Notes under the pieces: generated by a model
The model's input: the letters and a program-made list of their open reading frames with translations, nothing else
The model's database searches: none
Told to the model about the DNA's origin: nothing
NCBI RefSeq assembly: GCF_027625935.1
Contig: NZ_CP115300.1
Span: 8,618,001-8,682,000, forward strand
Source of the DNA: Streptomyces camelliae
GTDB taxonomy: Bacteria; Actinomycetota; Actinomycetes; Streptomycetales; Streptomycetaceae
DNA: 64,000 nucleotides
Direction of reading: 5' to 3'
Position numbers and translations under genes: made by a program
Shown: in pieces, positions 1 through 9,584 of the stretch
Layout of the letters: each line of letters opens with the position of its first letter
How positions within the stretch are numbered: position 1 is the first letter of the stretch

Positions 1-695
1 CGCAGACCGGCCAGGTCGTCCGAGGAGACGGGCTCCTCGAACCAGCGGACGTCGTACTCGGCGAGCCCGTCCCCGATCCGCAGCGCCTGTTTGCGGGAGT
101 AGGCGCCGTTGGCGTCGACGTACAGCTCGGCCTCGGGACCGATGGCCCGGCGGGCGGTACGTACCCGGGAGAGGTCCCACTGGGTCTCGTGGCCCCAGCC
201 CCCGCCGATTTTGATCTTGACGCGGGGAATGCGCTGGCGGTGCACCCAGTCGTCGACCTGCTCGGCGAGCCGCCGGTCGTGATAGGTCGTGAACCCGCCG
301 CTGCCGTACACCGCGACCCGTGTGCGGGCCGCGCCCAGGAGACTGACGAGGGGCAGGCCCAGGAGCCGCGCCTTGAGGTCCCACAGGGCGATGTCCAGCG
401 CCGAGATCGCGCACGCCGTGATCCCGGGGCGGCCCGCGTTCCGCACCGACCTGCACATCGCGTCGTGCAGAGCCGGGATGTCCAGCGCGTCATGGCCCTC
501 GACCAGGGGAGCGAGGTGCTCGCCGAGCATGAGTCCGACGGCGGCCGGGCCGTACGTCCAGCCCGTGCCGGTGGCGTCGCCGGCCGTGACCTCGGCGATC
601 ACCATGGTCGTCGAGTCCCACGACAGCGTGCCGTCCGCCTCGGGGGCGTCGGTCGGCACCGTGTACACGGACACGGCGGGTCGGCTGAGTTTCAT
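1..695 (-). CDS. Enolase-superfamily (mandelate racemase/muconate lactonizing) enzyme, 3' end cut by window edge
   Basis: The reverse strand from ATG at 695 reads open to the window edge, giving about 231 residues from MKLSRPAVSVYTVPTDAP to the edge. Visible landmarks are those of the mandelate racemase/muconate lactonizing subgroup: VKIKIGGG (the KxK acid-base lysine region), VDANGAY (first metal-binding Asp) and WFEEPVSSDD (second metal-binding Glu). The third metal ligand and the catalytic His/Asp lie beyond the edge. Such enzymes abstract a proton alpha to a carboxylate, and many act on acid sugars; the substrate cannot be told here. It starts 23 bp downstream of the LLM oxidoreductase stop on the same strand, so the two probably form an operon. 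Family call is firm, substrate unknown. Confidence 0.88.
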   Translation of the reverse strand, partial: MKLSRPAVSVYTVPTDAPEADGTLSWDSTTMVIAEVTAGDATGTGWTYGPAAVGLMLGEHLAPLVEGHDALDIPALHDAMCRSVRNAGRPGITACAISALDIALWDLKARLLGLPLVSLLGAARTRVAVYGSGGFTTYHDRRLAEQVDDWVHRQRIPRVKIKIGGGWGHETQWDLSRVRTARRAIGPEAELYVDANGAYSRKQALRIGDGLAEYDVRWFEEPVSSDDLAGL

Positions 696-718
696 CGCGT
701 ACCTGACCGGAACTGACG

Positions 719-1678
719 TCAGTCGCGAGCGAGCTGCGGCAGCACCTTTGTGCGGTAGAAGTCGAAGAATCCACGTTGGTCGGGGCCGATCTGAGTGACG
801 TAGACCCGGTCGAATCCGGCCTCCGCGAAGGCGTTCAGTGCGGCAAGATGGGCGTCGACGTCGTCCCCGCACACCACGTTCTCGCGGACCATCCTCTCCG
901 TGACGAGCGGCTCCAGCTGTTCGAAGTGGCGAGGCGAGGGCAGTATCTGGCCCATTTCGCCGGGCAGCAGTTCGTTGAACCACAGCCGGCGAGCCGTGCG
1001 CACCGCTTCGTCCCGGTCAGGGCCGTAACAGACCTTGGTGCCGCCGCTGATCACCTTGCCGGCGCCACCGTCCTTCAGGAACTGGGACACCAGTGATTCG
1101 TCGGGCATCATCGTGATGTAGCCGTCGCCGACGCGTGCGGCGAGCCGGGTCGACCGGGGGCCGAAGCCGGAGACGTCGATGGGCACCGGTTCGTCGGGGA
1201 CCGTGTAGAGGCGGGCGTTCTCCACCGTGTAGTGGGGGCCGTAGTGGCTGACCTCCTCGCCGGAGAACAGCCGGCGCATCACCTGGATCGCTTCCTCCAG
1301 CATCTCCAGCCGCACACTCGCGGGCGGCCACGGCCCGCCGAGAACATGCTCGTTGAGCGCCTCACCCGAGCCGACACCCAGCCGGAAGCGACCGCCCGTC
1401 ATCGTCGCGCAGGTCGCTGCGGCCTGCGCCACGACCGCCGGATGGATCCGCAGGGAGGGACAGGTGACGGCGGTCTCCACGGGCAGTGACACCGCTTCGG
1501 AGAGCGCGCCGATCAACGCCCAGACGAAGGGGCTGTGGCCCTGGGCGTCGTTCCACGGGTGATAGTGGTCGGAGATCCACAGTGACCGGAAGCCGGCCTG
1601 TTCGGCGGCCCTGGCCTGTTCGATCAGGTCGCCCGGACCGAATTCCTCGCACGAGAGGAAATATCCGTATTCGGGCAT
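719..1678 (-). CDS. F420-dependent-type LLM class oxidoreductase
   Basis: A protein of about 319 residues of the luciferase-like monooxygenase fold. The N-terminus (MPEYGYFLSCEEFGPGDLIEQ) is followed by LWISDHYHPW, the loop typical of the F420-dependent glucose-6-phosphate-dehydrogenase-like subgroup, and by GGRFRLGVGSGEALNEH. The family usually uses coenzyme F420 in hydride transfer; the substrate is unknown. Two in-frame ATGs exist, at 1684 and 1678. The ribosome site GGAGG lies only 3 nt from the first but 9 nt from the second, so the second is chosen. It is the upstream gene of a probable two-gene unit with the enolase-superfamily enzyme. Confidence 0.85.
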   Translation of the reverse strand: MPEYGYFLSCEEFGPGDLIEQARAAEQAGFRSLWISDHYHPWNDAQGHSPFVWALIGALSEAVSLPVETAVTCPSLRIHPAVVAQAAATCATMTGGRFRLGVGSGEALNEHVLGGPWPPASVRLEMLEEAIQVMRRLFSGEEVSHYGPHYTVENARLYTVPDEPVPIDVSGFGPRSTRLAARVGDGYITMMPDESLVSQFLKDGGAGKVISGGTKVCYGPDRDEAVRTARRLWFNELLPGEMGQILPSPRHFEQLEPLVTERMVRENVVCGDDVDAHLAALNAFAEAGFDRVYVTQIGPDQRGFFDFYRTKVLPQLARD

Positions 1679-1750
1679 ACGCATTCACCTCCACCACCGG
1701 GAGCGAAGCCATGTCCCCTTTCGGGTAACCGGCGTGCGGGGGCGGAAACA

Positions 1751-1789
1751 GCAAAAGCGTGCTCCGGGGGCACTTCCTTCCCGGAGCAC
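1751..1789 (-). terminator. Intrinsic terminator-like hairpin for the PAP2-kinase gene
   Basis: Perfect 10-bp inverted repeat GTGCTCCGGG / CCCGGAGCAC (1759-1768 and 1780-1789) with an 11-nt loop. Read on the minus strand, the stem is followed by GCTTTTGCTGTTT, a T-rich run unusual in this sequence. It lies downstream of the gene that ends at 1883 and upstream of the LLM gene, so it can separate the two transcripts. Confidence 0.6.
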
Positions 1790-1882
1790 ACATGCTCCGC
1801 ACCAGGAATCCCAGGAGCCACATGAGGAGAACCATCCCCCTCACCTGAACCTCCTGAGTACGGGTTTCCCCGAATGCCACGA

Positions 1883-3412
1883 TCAGGCATGATCACGGCG
1901 GAGGCTCACCCGTGACCGGCGGCGAGCGCGCGGCGGCCGGTACACCGTCAGGGCCTCGGGCAGTTTCTCCAGCGTCACCGTGCCGTCCACACCGGTGACT
2001 TCGCCGTCGTGGGCGAGGAGCGTGCCCGGCGGCAGTCCCGTCACGGTCAGCCGGTCCCGCTGGACCGCCGCGTGGCTCCGGGAGCGGCTGAGCGGGCCCG
2101 CGACAGCGGCGGCGAGCAGCCGCAGCGCCGGGTGCCGTCCCCCGTGCACCACCCGTACATCGAGCCGTCCGTCCGCCAGATCGTCCCGGTGGCCCGGGTC
2201 CAGACCCCTGCGGCGGTAGATGCCGTTCCCGGCGTACAGCAGCCACAACGGGCGGACACAGCCGTCGAGTTCGGCCGTCAGCGGGTGCCGGCCGGCCCGC
2301 AGGACGTGCAGGGCCGCGAGCACCCCGGCCGGCCAGCCGCCGATCCGGTGCGACCAGCGGTCGCGCTCGCGCACCAGCTCCGGATACACGCCCAGGCTGC
2401 AGTTGTTGAGGAAGAGACCCCGCGTGCCGCCGGAGGTGAACCGTCCCACGTCCACGCGCACCGCATGGCCGCGCGCCAGAGCCCGGCCGAGATCTCGTAC
2501 GCCTTCCACGCCCAGGTCCCGGGCGAAGTGGTTGAGTGTGCCCCCGGGCAGGACGGCGAGCGGCAGGCCCCGGCGGACGGCCACCTCGGCCGCCGCGTTC
2601 ACGGTGCCGTCGCCGCCGCATACGCCGAGCACCCGGGCGCGCGCCGTCGCCCTGTCCAACTCGGCCCGCAGTCGGGACGGTTCGCAGAGCACGACCTCCG
2701 CCTCCGGCAGGACGGCCTGGAGAGCGCGGACGGACTCCGCACGGCCGGCGGCGGTGTTGGCCACGACCACCAGACCCGCCCCGTCGGGCAGCACGGGCGC
2801 CTCGGCGCGGCTCCGGGCCGCCGGGCCGGCCGCGGCCCGCGCCGGTACGACCGCCTGGACGGCGAGGGCGGCGCCCGCCCCCAGCACCGCGCCCGCGAGG
2901 ACGTCACCGGGGAAGTGGACGCCGGTGTAGACGCGGGACAGGGCGACCGAGAAGGCGACCGGGGCGACGGCGGCACCCCAGCGGGGCGACTCCAGCGCGA
3001 CCCCGGCCGCGAAGGCGGCGGCGGACGCCGAGTGGCCCGAGGGGAAGGAGGTGGTGATCGGCCGGCGCTTCAGCTGCCGGACGAGCGGGACGACGTCCAG
3101 CGCGGGGCGCGGGCGGCGTACCGAGCGTTTGCCGATCGTGTTGATGGTCAGCGAGGCCACCGTCAGGGAGGCGAGGCCCCGCGCGGCGGCACGCCGGGCA
3201 CGCGGAGTGCCGCTCCCGGCGATGGCCGCGGCCGTGGCGAACCACAGGACGCCATGGTCGGCGGCGCGGCTGAGCCGGGGCAGGACGCGTTCGGCGGCGG
3301 GCCAGTGCAGGGCCGCGGCCGTGTCGAACAGCCGCCGGTCCTGCGCGAGCAGCAGCGCGACGGGTCCGCGTCCGCCGGGACGCGGTGCGGTGAGGCCGGC
3401 ATCCCGTGTCAT
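1883..3412 (-). CDS. PAP2 phosphatase-diacylglycerol/sphingosine kinase fusion
   Basis: About 509 residues with two joined enzyme domains. The first half is a PAP2 acid phosphatase with all three motifs: KRSVRRPRP, FPSGHSA and SRVYTGVHFPGD, set in hydrophobic segments. The second half is a lipid-kinase (DAGK) catalytic domain with CGGDGTVNAAAE (nucleotide-binding GGDGT) and LPGGTLNHFARDLG. Such fusions occur in actinomycetes and are thought to act on membrane lipid phosphates, possibly undecaprenyl-pyrophosphate or diacylglycerol; the substrate is not shown by sequence. The reading frame is open to 3628. I place the start at 3412 (MTRDAGLTAPRPGG), with 3445 as alternative; neither has a strong ribosome site. 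It is divergent from the sigma factor gene. Confidence 0.85.
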   Translation of the reverse strand: MTRDAGLTAPRPGGRGPVALLLAQDRRLFDTAAALHWPAAERVLPRLSRAADHGVLWFATAAAIAGSGTPRARRAAARGLASLTVASLTINTIGKRSVRRPRPALDVVPLVRQLKRRPITTSFPSGHSASAAAFAAGVALESPRWGAAVAPVAFSVALSRVYTGVHFPGDVLAGAVLGAGAALAVQAVVPARAAAGPAARSRAEAPVLPDGAGLVVVANTAAGRAESVRALQAVLPEAEVVLCEPSRLRAELDRATARARVLGVCGGDGTVNAAAEVAVRRGLPLAVLPGGTLNHFARDLGVEGVRDLGRALARGHAVRVDVGRFTSGGTRGLFLNNCSLGVYPELVRERDRWSHRIGGWPAGVLAALHVLRAGRHPLTAELDGCVRPLWLLYAGNGIYRRRGLDPGHRDDLADGRLDVRVVHGGRHPALRLLAAAVAGPLSRSRSHAAVQRDRLTVTGLPPGTLLAHDGEVTGVDGTVTLEKLPEALTVYRPPRARRRSRVSLRRDHA

Positions 3413-3667
3413 GCGGAACCGAGTGCCCGCCCGCGTCCGCGCCATGCGCGCGGACAGAAGCCACGGTGGGTCACGGCCGGGCACCTGTACGTTGCCCCGA
3501 CGCGAGGGGTTTACGGCCCAGGCCCAGGGGCAGAGGACAAACAGAGTGTTTCGGACAGGAGGCACATCCGTGGGAGCGACGACTTCGTCGCCCGGATGCG
3601 GCCGTCCGAAACACGGTCGCAAGTCCACGGTGATCGTTCATCCCTCGCAAGAGAGGTGCGACGCACC

Positions 3668-4462
3668 ATGCGAACCCGTACAAGCGCGCAGCACCATCCG
3701 CATGACGACGCCCCCGATACCGAGCAGGCCTTCCGCCGGCTCGCCGCGCTGCCCCCGGGACACCAGCGCGACGTACTCCGTGAGGAGCTGGTGGAGGCCT
3801 GGCTGCCCATGGCCGATCGGATCGCGGGGCGGTTCCGCAGCCGTGGCGAGAGCTTCGAGGACCTGCGCCAGGTCGCGGCCCTCGGACTGGTCAAGGCGGT
3901 CGACCGCTACGACCCCGAGCGCGGCCACGCCTTCGAGAGTTACGCCGTTCCGACGGTGACCGGAGAGATCAAGCGGCACTTCCGCGACCACATGTGGACC
4001 GTGCATGTGCCGCGCCGGGTCCAGGACCTGCGCAACCGCGTGCGCACCGCCTGCCAGGACCTGTCCCGGAGCACCTCGGACCACTTGCCCAGCGTGCGCG
4101 AGATCGCCGAGGAGGCCGATCTGAGCGAGGAGGACGTCCAGGTCGGGCTGGAGGCACTGGAGAGCTTCAGCGCGCTGTCCCTCGACGCGGAGGTCCCCGG
4201 CAGCGACGACGGCTACTCGCTCGCCGACGCACTGGGCGCCTGTGACCCGGCCCTCGACACCGTCGTGGACCGCGAGGCCGTCAAGCCCCGTCTGGAGGCC
4301 CTGCCCGAGCGTGAACGCACCATCCTGTACATGAGGTTCTTCAAGGACATGACCCAGAGCCACATCGCTGAGCAGCTCGGCATCTCGCAGATGCACGTCT
4401 CCCGGTTGATCAACCGCTGCTGCCACCAACTGCGCGACGAGGTCCTGCAGGACATCGGCTAG
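3668..4462 (+). CDS. RNA polymerase sigma factor, SigB/SigF/SigG family
   Basis: 264 residues, the usual length for the SigB/F/G group of sigma-70 factors that control stress response and sporulation in Streptomyces. Region 2 is clear (SFEDLRQVAALGLVKAVDRYDPERGHAFESYAVPTVTGEIKRHFRD, residues about 60-105, giving only landmarks FEDLRQVA and FESYAVPT). Region 3 follows (VHVPRRVQDLRNRV). Region 4 carries the helix-turn-helix (SHIAEQLGISQMHVSRLI). The long open frame extends far upstream, but ATG at 3668 has GAGAGGTG ahead of it and matches the family N-terminus. No anti-sigma or anti-anti-sigma gene is adjacent, so control by partner switching cannot be read from context. Confidence 0.93.
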   Translation: MRTRTSAQHHPHDDAPDTEQAFRRLAALPPGHQRDVLREELVEAWLPMADRIAGRFRSRGESFEDLRQVAALGLVKAVDRYDPERGHAFESYAVPTVTGEIKRHFRDHMWTVHVPRRVQDLRNRVRTACQDLSRSTSDHLPSVREIAEEADLSEEDVQVGLEALESFSALSLDAEVPGSDDGYSLADALGACDPALDTVVDREAVKPRLEALPERERTILYMRFFKDMTQSHIAEQLGISQMHVSRLINRCCHQLRDEVLQDIG

Positions 4463-4473
4463 CAGCACCGCAG

Positions 4474-5508
4474 TCACCGAAGCCGGTGCCGGGCCACAGC
4501 CACGGCGCCCGCCGTGGCGGCGAGCCCGGCGAGGGCGAGCGCGTCGTGATGGCGTGAGGCCCACGCCTGCGGCGCGCGCGGCGCGGCCCGCTCGTCGAAG
4601 CGGCCGTGCGCACCGAAGTCCCGCCCGTCGCCGCCGTCCACCGGCTGCCACAGGTTGTCGGGAAGGCCGGACGGCATGGGCTCGTCGGTCATCTGGGAGT
4701 CGTAGCCGGTACGGGCGAGGTAGCGGTCGAGCAGCCCGGGTGCCACGGCGTTGGCGAGCAGCGTGCCCACGGTGCTCGCGCCGACCCAGTACTCACGCCG
4801 GCGCGGATGATCGGCCGCGTACAGCACGGCCCGGGCGGCCACCTCGGGCTGGTAGACCGGCGGTACGGGCTGCGGCCGGCGCGGCATCCGGGCCGACGAC
4901 CACTCGAACTGGGGAGTGTTCAGCGCGGGCAGCTGGACCATGGTGACCGACACCCCGCTGCGGTGGTGCAGGAGCTCGCAGCGCAGCGCCTCGTTCCAGC
5001 CCTGGATCGCGTGCTTGGCACCGCAGTACGGGGACTGCAGGGGGATGCCGCGGTAGGCGAGCGCCGAGCCGACCTGCACGACGGCACCGTGGCCGCGCGG
5101 CAGCATCCGGCGCAGCGCGGCCTGTGTGCCGTACACGTACCCGAGGTAGCAGACCTCGGTGACCCGGCGGAACTCGTCCGCGCCGATGTCGGTGAACTCG
5201 GCGAACACCGTGGTGAGGGCGTCGTTGACCCAGATGTCTATCGGACCGAGTTCGCGTTCGGCCCGCGTGGCCGCCTCCTCCACCGCGCGGGGGTCGGCCA
5301 CGTCCGCCTCCAGGGGCAGTGCCGTACCGCCCGCGCGGCGCACCTCCTCGGCCACCGCGTCCAGCCCGGCCCGGCCGCGCGCCACGAGTGCCACCCGGTC
5401 TCCTCGTGCGGCGAACGCCCGGGCGGTGGCCCGGCCGACGCCTCCGCTGGCGCCCGTGACCACGACGACCTGCGGGCTGCGCGACGTACGAGCGGACCGC
5501 CGGAACAT
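4474..5508 (-). CDS. Short-chain dehydrogenase/reductase with C-terminal hydrophobic tail
   Basis: 344 residues. The N-terminus holds the NAD(P) motif [15 protein letters not shown] (TGxxxGxG). The catalytic part has NDALTT in place of the common NNAG motif, then [22 protein letters not shown], giving the Ser-Tyr-x3-Lys triad as S...YCGAK. This layout fits the classical SDR group with an extended C-terminus found in actinomycetes. The last 30 residues ([25 protein letters not shown]) form a possible membrane anchor. Start 5508 ([10 protein letters not shown]) was chosen over the longer open frame because it directly precedes the Rossmann motif and has GAAAGG upstream. It lies downstream of the TPP enzyme on the same strand with a 41-bp gap, so cotranscription is possible. 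Substrate unknown. Confidence 0.86.
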   Translation of the reverse strand: MFRRSARTSRSPQVVVVTGASGGVGRATARAFAARGDRVALVARGRAGLDAVAEEVRRAGGTALPLEADVADPRAVEEAATRAERELGPIDIWVNDALTTVFAEFTDIGADEFRRVTEVCYLGYVYGTQAALRRMLPRGHGAVVQVGSALAYRGIPLQSPYCGAKHAIQGWNEALRCELLHHRSGVSVTMVQLPALNTPQFEWSSARMPRRPQPVPPVYQPEVAARAVLYAADHPRRREYWVGASTVGTLLANAVAPGLLDRYLARTGYDSQMTDEPMPSGLPDNLWQPVDGGDGRDFGAHGRFDERAAPRAPQAWASRHHDALALAGLAATAGAVAVARHRLR

Positions 5509-5549
5509 GAGCGCTGCCTTTCGCTTCGCCGACGTCACCCGGGCCGGCG

Positions 5550-7403
5550 TCACCGGTGCGCCGCCCGGTGCGACTTCTCGCGGCGGCGCGGACGTCCCCG
5601 GTGGGCGTGCGCCCGCTTGCGCGCGCCCGGCAGGAACTCCTGGACCTTGGCCTTGAAGCCCTGCCGGACCACCGCCTCGCGCTCGACATCGCCCTTGAAG
5701 ACGGCCTTCGCGGTGGACTCCATCTGGTCCCACGTCGCGTGCGGCGGGATCGGCGGCACGGAGGGGTCGGTGAGGAACTCGACCACCGCCGGGCGGTCCG
5801 CCCGCAGCGCCTTCTGCCAGGCGTCCAGGACGCCGTCCGGCCTCTCCACACGGATGCCCAGCAGACCGAGCGACTCGGCGAACTCCGCGTAGGAGACGTC
5901 CGGGATCGACTGGGACGGCACGAACTGCGGGGAGCCGCCCATCGCCCGCAGCTCCCAGGTGACCTGGTTCAGGTCCTGGTTGTTCCACACCGCGACCACC
6001 AGACGCGGATCGCTCCACGCGTCCCGGTACTTGCTCGCGGTGACCAGCTCGGCGAGCCCGTTCATCTGCATCGCGCCGTCACCGACCAGCGCGATCGCCG
6101 GACGGTCCGGATGCGCGAACTTCGCCCCGATCGCGTACGGCACACCGCAGCCCATGGTGGCCAGCGTCCCCGACAGCGAGGCCCGCATCGAACCGCGCAG
6201 GTGCAGATGGCGGGCGTACCAGTTGGCCACGGAGCCGGAGTCCGAGGAGATGATCGCGTCGTCGGGCAGCAGCGGATCGAGCGACCACGCCACGAACTCC
6301 GGGTTGATCGGGTCGGCCGACTGCTCGGCCCGCCGCGTCATCACCCCGCGCCAGCGTTCGTTGTTCGCGATGATCTGCTTCTGCCACGAACGGTTCTTCT
6401 TGCGCCGCAGCAGGGGCAGCAGCCGGGACAGGGTCGCACGGGCGTCACCGATCAGATTGACCTCGTACGGATAGCGCATCCCGACCATGTGCGGGTCGAT
6501 GTCGATCTGCACGCCCCTGGCCTGGTCGAACTCGGGCATGAACTGGGTGTACGGGAAGCTCGAACCGATCGTCAGGAGCGTGTCGCAGTCCCGCATCAGC
6601 TCGTACGACGGACGCGTCCCCAGCAGCCCGATCGCGCCGGTGACATACGGCAGTTCGTCGCTCAGTACGTCCTTGCCGAGCAGTGCCTTCGCCACTCCGG
6701 CGCCCAGCGTCTCGGCGACGCGCTCGACCTCGTCGGAGGCATCCGCCGCGCCCTGGCCGACGAGCATCGCGACCTTCTCGCCGGCGTTGAGGACCTCGGC
6801 GGCGTGGTGCAGTGCGGCCTCGTCGGGCTGCGGGGCGAAGTGCTCGCAGCCGAGGCTGGAGGGGACCATCTTGAAGGAGTGGGTGGGCGGTGAGTAGTCG
6901 AGCTCCTGGACGTCGGCCGGGACGATCACAGCGGTCGGGCACCGGCGGGTCCAGGCGGTACGGATGGCCCGGTCGAGCACGTTCGGCAGCTGCTCGGGCA
7001 CGTTGACGGTCTCGACGTACTCCGACGCCACGTCCTTGAACAACGTGTGGAGGTCGACCTCCTGCTGGTAGGAACCACCCATGGCGCTGCGGTTGGTCTG
7101 CCCCACGACCGCCACGACCGGCACATGGTCGAGCTTGGCGTCGTACAGCCCGTTGAGCAGGTGGATGGCGCCCGGCCCCGACGTCGCCGCGCACACTCCC
7201 ACGCGCCCGCTGAACTTCGCGTACCCGACCGCCTCGAACGCCGACATCTCCTCGTGCCGGGACTGGATGAAGCGTGGCTCGTTGTCGGCGCGGCCCCACG
7301 CGGCCAGCAGCCCGTTGATGCCGTCGCCGGGATATCCGAAGACGCAGTCCACGCCCCACTCGCGCAGGCGGGCCAGGATGTGGTCGGACACCTTGGTGCT
7401 CAT
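5550..7403 (-). CDS. Thiamine-pyrophosphate enzyme, pyruvate oxidase/acetolactate synthase-like (PoxB type)
   Basis: 617 residues with the three-domain TPP-enzyme layout. The N-terminal Pyr domain has [15 protein letters not shown] and the catalytic Glu in [18 protein letters not shown] central nucleotide-binding-like domain follows. The C-terminal PP domain has [14 protein letters not shown] followed by [12 protein letters not shown], the GDG...NN cofactor motif. Closest family sense is pyruvate dehydrogenase (quinone)/pyruvate oxidase, which decarboxylates pyruvate to acetate; other 2-oxoacid decarboxylases of the family cannot be ruled out. ATG at 7403 has a strong GAGGAGGAG site. The C-terminal tail is rich in Arg/His ([22 protein letters not shown], last residues), unlike the family, and may bind membrane or nucleic acid. 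Confidence 0.85.
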   Translation of the reverse strand: MSTKVSDHILARLREWGVDCVFGYPGDGINGLLAAWGRADNEPRFIQSRHEEMSAFEAVGYAKFSGRVGVCAATSGPGAIHLLNGLYDAKLDHVPVVAVVGQTNRSAMGGSYQQEVDLHTLFKDVASEYVETVNVPEQLPNVLDRAIRTAWTRRCPTAVIVPADVQELDYSPPTHSFKMVPSSLGCEHFAPQPDEAALHHAAEVLNAGEKVAMLVGQGAADASDEVERVAETLGAGVAKALLGKDVLSDELPYVTGAIGLLGTRPSYELMRDCDTLLTIGSSFPYTQFMPEFDQARGVQIDIDPHMVGMRYPYEVNLIGDARATLSRLLPLLRRKKNRSWQKQIIANNERWRGVMTRRAEQSADPINPEFVAWSLDPLLPDDAIISSDSGSVANWYARHLHLRGSMRASLSGTLATMGCGVPYAIGAKFAHPDRPAIALVGDGAMQMNGLAELVTASKYRDAWSDPRLVVAVWNNQDLNQVTWELRAMGGSPQFVPSQSIPDVSYAEFAESLGLLGIRVERPDGVLDAWQKALRADRPAVVEFLTDPSVPPIPPHATWDQMESTAKAVFKGDVEREAVVRQGFKAKVQEFLPGARKRAHAHRGRPRRREKSHRAAHR

Positions 7404-7518
7404 GGACTCCTCCTCGACAGTGCCGGTCGCCGTCGGACCGCCGGCGGCGAGCACGACCGGGATGCACTTCTCGGAGTAACCCCCGGGCGCGCCGGAAAAC
7501 CTCCCGTCCGGCGGCACC

Positions 7519-8451
7519 TCACGCCAGGTCGTCCAGCCGGTGCGCGGCCCGGTCCAGGGAACGGCGGCAGCGACTCAGGTCCTTCCACGGGTTGCCGTGC
7601 TCGGCCAGGCGCTCGGGCAGGGTGCGCAGGGTCCACCGCCGCGGGCCCAGCTCCGGGTCGTCGAGTTCGTCCCACTCCAGCGGGGTGGCGACCGGGGCGT
7701 GCGGGCGGGCGCGTACGGCGTAGGGGGCGACCGAGGTCTGGGCGTAGGCGTTGCGCTGGGTGTCCAGGTAGAGGCGGCCCCGGCGCTTGTTCTTGCGTGC
7801 CTCGGTCGTCAGCCGGTCGCTGTGCCGTGCGGCGAGCACGTCGGCGACCCCGCGCGCGAAGTGCCGCGCGGTGTCGAAGTCCGTGTGCCGGTCGAGCGGG
7901 ACCAGCAGATGCAGGCCGCGCGATCCCGTCGTCATCAGCGCGGGCCGCAGCCCCAGTTCGGTGAGCAGGTCACCCAGCTTGCGCGCGCCCCACCGGACGT
8001 TGTCGAAGCCGTCGCTCGCGCCCTCGGGCGGGTCGAGGTCGAAGACCAGACGGTCGGGGCAGTCCAGGCAGTCCGCGGGGCTCAGCCACGGATGGGGGGT
8101 GATGCACGCCTGGTTGGCGAGGTAGACGAGGGTGGCCGTGTCGTCGCAGACGGCCATGGTGAGGCTGCCGCCCTCCTTGGGCACCCGCACGGTGCGGATC
8201 CAGTCGGGGAAATAGTCGGGGACGTCCTTGTGGTAGAACGACTTCCCCTGGTAGCCGTCCGGATACCGCTCCATGACCAGCGGCCGGTCCTTGAGATGGG
8301 TGAGCATCGGGCGGGCGACGGCACGGTAGTAGTCGATCAGCTCCGCCTTGGTGATGCCGTCGTCCGGGAACAGCTCCTTGTCGGGGTTGGACACCGGCAC
8401 CGTACGGTCGCCGATCCGGATCCCGTCCTCGGTCCTCGCCTTGGCACTCAT
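7519..8451 (-). CDS. ligD (polymerase module): LigD-type polymerase/primase domain protein (NHEJ)
   Basis: 310 residues equal to the archaeo-eukaryotic-primase polymerase module of DNA ligase D. Landmarks are PVSNPDKELFPDDGITKAELIDYY at the N-terminus, LVFDLDPPEG (metal-binding DxD) and TTGSRGLHLLVPL. In mycobacterial LigD this module fills gaps and adds ribonucleotides during non-homologous end joining. Here it is a free-standing gene. Its ATG (8451) overlaps the stop of the ligase gene by 4 bp (ATGA), which implies translational coupling with the ligase. The phosphoesterase module is also separate, at 17203-17844. No ku gene lies in the window. Confidence 0.9.
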   Translation of the reverse strand: MSAKARTEDGIRIGDRTVPVSNPDKELFPDDGITKAELIDYYRAVARPMLTHLKDRPLVMERYPDGYQGKSFYHKDVPDYFPDWIRTVRVPKEGGSLTMAVCDDTATLVYLANQACITPHPWLSPADCLDCPDRLVFDLDPPEGASDGFDNVRWGARKLGDLLTELGLRPALMTTGSRGLHLLVPLDRHTDFDTARHFARGVADVLAARHSDRLTTEARKNKRRGRLYLDTQRNAYAQTSVAPYAVRARPHAPVATPLEWDELDDPELGPRRWTLRTLPERLAEHGNPWKDLSRCRRSLDRAAHRLDDLA

Positions 8452-9488
8452 GACGTCTTCCTCGTGTCGTCCCCGGGCCGTTCCCGCACCACGTCCTTCG
8501 CGGACTTGTCGGTGCGCAGCCCGACGAACCGCGGATGGCGCAGCTTTCCGTCGCCGGTCCACTCCGTGAACCCGATCTCCGCGACGAGCCTCGGCCGTGT
8601 CCAGTGCGCGCCGCGCTCACGGGGCCGGCTCGCGAACGGGCAGCGGTCGCTCTCCAGGCGGTCCAGGCGGGCGCGCAGCTCCTCCAGGGTCGTCCGGTCG
8701 TAGCCGGTGCCGACCTTGCCGGCGTAGACGAACCGCTGTCTCTTGTAGTAACCGACCAGCAGCGCACCGAAGCCGGTGCGGCTGCCCCGGGGCTCGGTGA
8801 AGCCGCCGATCACCAGCTCCTGCCGGCGCCCGCACTTGAACTTCAGCCACTGGGTGGAGCGGCGCTGCTCGTAGCTGCTGTCGGCGCGTTTGGCGATGAC
8901 CCCCTCCCAGCCCCGCTCGCACGCCTGGCGCAGATACGCCTCCCCCTCGGCGTTGCGGTGCGGGGTGAAACGCAGCGGGGAGGACAGCTGCAGGGCGCGT
9001 CGCAGCAGGGCCTTGCGGGTCCGCAGCGGCAGAGCGGTCAGATCGTGCCCGGCCAGATAGAGCACGTCGAAGACGTAGTACGTCACCGCCACCCGGCTGG
9101 CGCGGGCCTGCCGCGGGTCGTGGATGCCGATGCGCTGCTGCAGCCGGGCGAAGCTGGTCCGGGTGCCCTCGAAGGCCACGATCTCGCCGTCCACCAGGAA
9201 GTCGTCGCACTCCTGGCGGCCCAGCGCGTCGGTGATCTCGGGATAGGTGCCGGAGAGCGACTGACCACTGCGGGACAGCAGCTCGACGCGGGCGCCGTCG
9301 CGGGAGCCGAGACAGCGTTCCCCGTCGAGCTTGCGCTCGAAGATCCACTGCGGATCGGAGAAGTACCGCTCGGTCAGCGTGGCGAGCATCGGCCGGGCAT
9401 CACCGGGCCGGGCCGCCCGGCGCAGCGCCGCCCGCTCCTCGGCCGGCACTGCGTCGAACAGGTCCGTCACCGGCGCGGAGACGGGCAT
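8448..9488 (-). CDS. ATP-dependent DNA ligase (LigD/LigC-type catalytic module)
   Basis: 346 residues with the nucleotidyltransferase and OB-fold regions of ATP-dependent DNA ligases. The adenylated lysine is in motif I, FERKLDGERCL (residues about 50-60). DGEIVAFEG matches motif III, GVIAKRADSSYEQRRSTQWLKFK matches motifs IV-V, and VGYYKRQRFVYAGKVGTGYD marks the C-terminal OB fold. It probably seals double-strand breaks together with the coupled polymerase-module gene downstream. Start at ATG 9488. It is separated from the antiporter operon upstream by 96 bp. Confidence 0.92.
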   Translation of the reverse strand: MPVSAPVTDLFDAVPAEERAALRRAARPGDARPMLATLTERYFSDPQWIFERKLDGERCLGSRDGARVELLSRSGQSLSGTYPEITDALGRQECDDFLVDGEIVAFEGTRTSFARLQQRIGIHDPRQARASRVAVTYYVFDVLYLAGHDLTALPLRTRKALLRRALQLSSPLRFTPHRNAEGEAYLRQACERGWEGVIAKRADSSYEQRRSTQWLKFKCGRRQELVIGGFTEPRGSRTGFGALLVGYYKRQRFVYAGKVGTGYDRTTLEELRARLDRLESDRCPFASRPRERGAHWTRPRLVAEIGFTEWTGDGKLRHPRFVGLRTDKSAKDVVRERPGDDTRKTS

Positions 9489-9584
9489 CCGGATCCACCC
9501 CTTCCACCGGGGGAGCGGCTGGTCGCCCTCTCCGAGTGCCCGGCGGACCGGATGCCATGCAGGCGCGCCGTACGGTGCCGGGCG

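Noticed and set aside
1685..1880. A possible small protein beginning near 1842 with an AGGAGG site and a hydrophobic start (MVLLMWLLGFLVRS)
   Set aside because: The frame has no stop until deep inside the LLM gene, and the stretch contains the terminator-like hairpin of the upstream gene. The ribosome-site match may be chance.
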